A program made the position numbers and the translations under genes. From Elusimicrobiaceae bacterium (GTDB lineage Bacteria > Elusimicrobiota > Elusimicrobia > Elusimicrobiales > Elusimicrobiaceae), in contig JAGCWX010000013.1 of assembly GCA_017961585.1 (NCBI GenBank), forward strand, positions 1 through 64,000: DNA of 64,000 bases, written 5' to 3'. Below the pieces are notes generated by a model. It had not been told where the DNA came from, did no database searches, and was given only the letters and a program-made list of their open reading frames with translations. Numbering within the stretch: position 1 is the stretch's first letter; every line of letters starts with the position of its first letter. Shown piece after piece: positions 62,562 through 64,000 of the stretch.

Positions 62562-63500
62562 ATGAAAAAAATTGTTGCGTTTTGTTTGGCTGTTTTGGTG
62601 GCCGCGCCTGCAGTGTGGGCTGCGCCTGCCGCCAAAAAAGCTGCTACTCAGAAGAAGGCAGAATTTATAATTGTGGAATCAGGCGAGTATGCAGCCGGGA
62701 AGGAAGACCCCAGGCTGACCGCAGGGATTGCGCAATTTTTGGGAATGGAGCCGGTAGTTACCAAAAAGACTCAATTGGAAGCTATGCAGGACGAAAAATT
62801 GGCTAATTTGGATTATAGTTTCCTCCCTTTGTATTTGGTTAAAAAAACGGATGCCGTTCGCTCTAAAATGGAATCCTATTTACAACGTGGTTTTGTGCTG
62901 GAGACGGAAGAGTATATCGTATTGCCGCACCAAACGCGCAGCGGGGTATACACGGCTAAAGAAGCCAAACCGGGCGTAATGGAGATTTTTGTCATGTCGC
63001 AATGCCCTTACGGGGTAATGGCTGAAAGTGCGGTTATAGAAGCCAAGAAAAACGGGACATTTCCGCAGGGGAAAGAGGTCAAAATTCGTTATATTGTCAA
63101 TTATGATCCTCGCAATGGATTTTCCAGCTTGCATGGTTCGGCCGAATGGGAAGAAGATGTACGGCAATTGTTAATTGCCAAGTACTATCCTTCCAAGCTG
63201 TGGCAGTATTTAGAGATCCGCAACAAAGATTATCGCTCTAGCCGTTGGGATAAGGCCATGCAGCAAGCCGGTATCAATGTAAATAAAATTATGAAAAAGT
63301 TTGATACCGAAGGGTTGGAACTCTTAAAACAAGAAGCTGCTTACGGAAAAGAATACGGCGTGAATGCTTCCCCTTCGTTCTTGTGGGAAGGGAAGGTGCT
63401 GCTGGATTTTGGTTCGGCGGCGGAAATAGACGGTTTCTCGTTCTTAAACCCTCGTACAGCTTCGGGGGAAAGGGCAGCGGCTCCCGCGGGTAGCTGCTAA
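62562..63500 (+). CDS. Secreted thioredoxin-fold protein with a single-Cys CPYG motif
   Basis: A 312-residue protein with a signal peptide (cut near VWA, residue 20). The C-terminal half has a DsbA/GILT-like thioredoxin fold: VMSQCPYGVMAESAV near residue 146 and the cis-proline NASPSFLWEG near 266. The active site has one Cys (C-P-Y-G), so it cannot form the usual intramotif disulfide; the only other Cys is the last residue. The N-terminal 130 residues are not recognised. It may act on cysteines of exported proteins such as the giant Cys-rich protein; this is inference. Confidence 0.75.
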   Translation: MKKIVAFCLAVLVAAPAVWAAPAAKKAATQKKAEFIIVESGEYAAGKEDPRLTAGIAQFLGMEPVVTKKTQLEAMQDEKLANLDYSFLPLYLVKKTDAVRSKMESYLQRGFVLETEEYIVLPHQTRSGVYTAKEAKPGVMEIFVMSQCPYGVMAESAVIEAKKNGTFPQGKEVKIRYIVNYDPRNGFSSLHGSAEWEEDVRQLLIAKYYPSKLWQYLEIRNKDYRSSRWDKAMQQAGINVNKIMKKFDTEGLELLKQEAAYGKEYGVNASPSFLWEGKVLLDFGSAAEIDGFSFLNPRTASGERAAAPAGSC

Positions 63501-63514
63501 ATAAGCGGTTTTTA

Positions 63515-63550
63515 AACGGGGGCTAGGAGTCAATCCGGCCCCCGTTTTGC
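63515..63550 (+). terminator. Terminator after the thioredoxin-fold gene
   Basis: A 9-bp perfect stem AACGGGGGC/GCCCCCGTT with a 14-nt loop, then TT. The T run is short. It probably closes the Tad operon, at least in part. Confidence 0.65.
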
Positions 63551-63586
63551 TGAGTAGTACCATTTAGAAGTGTGGGAGTTTGCAAA

Positions 63587-64000
63587 GTGAAGCGCTTTCG
63601 TGGGTTATTTTTTAAAGCGGTAGTGGTGTTAAGCATCATCTCTATTGTACCGGTTTTGGTGGTAGGGTACCGAGTGGTGCGGATTAACAGCCTTTTGCTT
63701 AAAAATCAGCTTCTGCAAAAACAGGAGATGATTGCCTCCCGCCTTTCCTTCGTGATTCGTTCCTCTTTAATTTCCAAAGAACAGTTATTGTCCGAATTTA
63801 GCGATTTGCACACGGATTTTGGTTCCCATGCGTTGATTACCCCTTCGGATTTGGATTATTTGCGGGCGCGTTTCCCGTCTTTGTTTTATTTGGTTGCTTT
63901 TTCCAAAACAGGGACACTGCTTTTTGATACGGGTACTGCCCCAACCGATACTTACAGCACCATGCAGCAGGAGATGTTGCGTGCCTGTTTAACGGGCGCT
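63587..64000 (+). CDS. Membrane sensor protein, N-terminal part
   Basis: The frame from GTG at 63587 is open to the right edge (138 codons). GGGAG lies 8 nt upstream. It encodes a basic N-terminus (VKRFRGLFFKAV), a transmembrane helix (VVLSIISIVPVLVVGYRVV, about 12-30) and the start of an extracytoplasmic domain with IASRLSFVIRSSLISKEQLL. The layout fits a sensor kinase or similar receptor whose output domains lie outside the window. Start codon and family are provisional. Confidence 0.7.
   Translation, partial: MKRFRGLFFKAVVVLSIISIVPVLVVGYRVVRINSLLLKNQLLQKQEMIASRLSFVIRSSLISKEQLLSEFSDLHTDFGSHALITPSDLDYLRARFPSLFYLVAFSKTGTLLFDTGTAPTDTYSTMQQEMLRACLTGA

Overview
The window looks like a chromosomal segment of a diderm (Gram-negative type) bacterium, most likely a gut-associated member of the Elusimicrobiota. 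This assignment is an inference. It rests on the type IV pilins with the GFTL[IL]ELLVVVLIIGILA signature, the Flp/Tad pilus genes, a PorV-like barrel, FlgD-like surface repeats and the mix of housekeeping genes. No rRNA, CRISPR array, insertion sequence or prophage was seen, and coding density is high.

Layout. (1) 1-5757: the C-terminal part of a large polyketide/PUFA-synthase-like protein (ACP-KR-DH), its phosphopantetheinyl transferase, an acyl-CoA carboxylase carboxyltransferase and a TRL-like lipoprotein. (2) 5758-6692: a palindromic repeat island and a frameshifted type IV pilin. (3) 6704-10723, minus strand: a CBM20-bearing 4-alpha-glucanotransferase and a sugar transporter. (4) 10903-12283: a sigma-70 factor with a histone-H1-like lysine tail, and two tRNA genes that share one terminator. 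(5) 12307-14568, minus: spoVG, ispE and a MORN-repeat protein. (6) 14692-42808: mostly housekeeping genes (trxA, polA, coaE, rho, rpmE, prfA, prmC, murA, folC, ddl, cca, yebC, ruvC, M50 protease, trpS, scpA, scpB, glgA, ftsX-like, envC-like, ctpA, tsaD), with a secreted ankyrin protein, a large coiled-coil protein, a CpXC protein and a second pilin inserted. (7) 42824-45546: a solute-binding-protein fold without a signal peptide, paired with a GAF-GAF-GGDEF diguanylate cyclase. (8) 45547-64000: a second repeat island, a structured leader, a 1806-residue surface protein with FlgD-like/T9SS-like modules, a PorV-like protein, and a compact Tad pilus operon followed by a TPR protein, a HAMP receptor without output domain, a small membrane protein, a secreted thioredoxin-fold protein and the start of another membrane sensor.

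How it fits together. Starch/maltodextrin handling appears as MalQ, a sugar transporter, glycogen synthase and possibly the cytoplasmic binding protein. The cyclase beside that binding protein could feed c-di-GMP into the adjacent surface/pilus program; this is a hypothesis. Pilin genes are represented by one intact minus-strand gene with a long structured leader and one broken copy.

Points judged most worth a second look: the cytoplasmic binding protein/diguanylate cyclase pair; the giant FlgD/T9SS-like surface protein next to PorV and a Tad system with a mini-secretin and a CpaE-CpaF fusion; four genes whose -10 box lies exactly 6 nt before ATG with no ribosome-binding site (predicted leaderless mRNAs); hairpin repeats whose arms covary; the structured pilin leader; an FtsX that lacks its FtsE-coupling loop beside a zinc-less EnvC; and a Thr in place of Ser in the acyl carrier domain.
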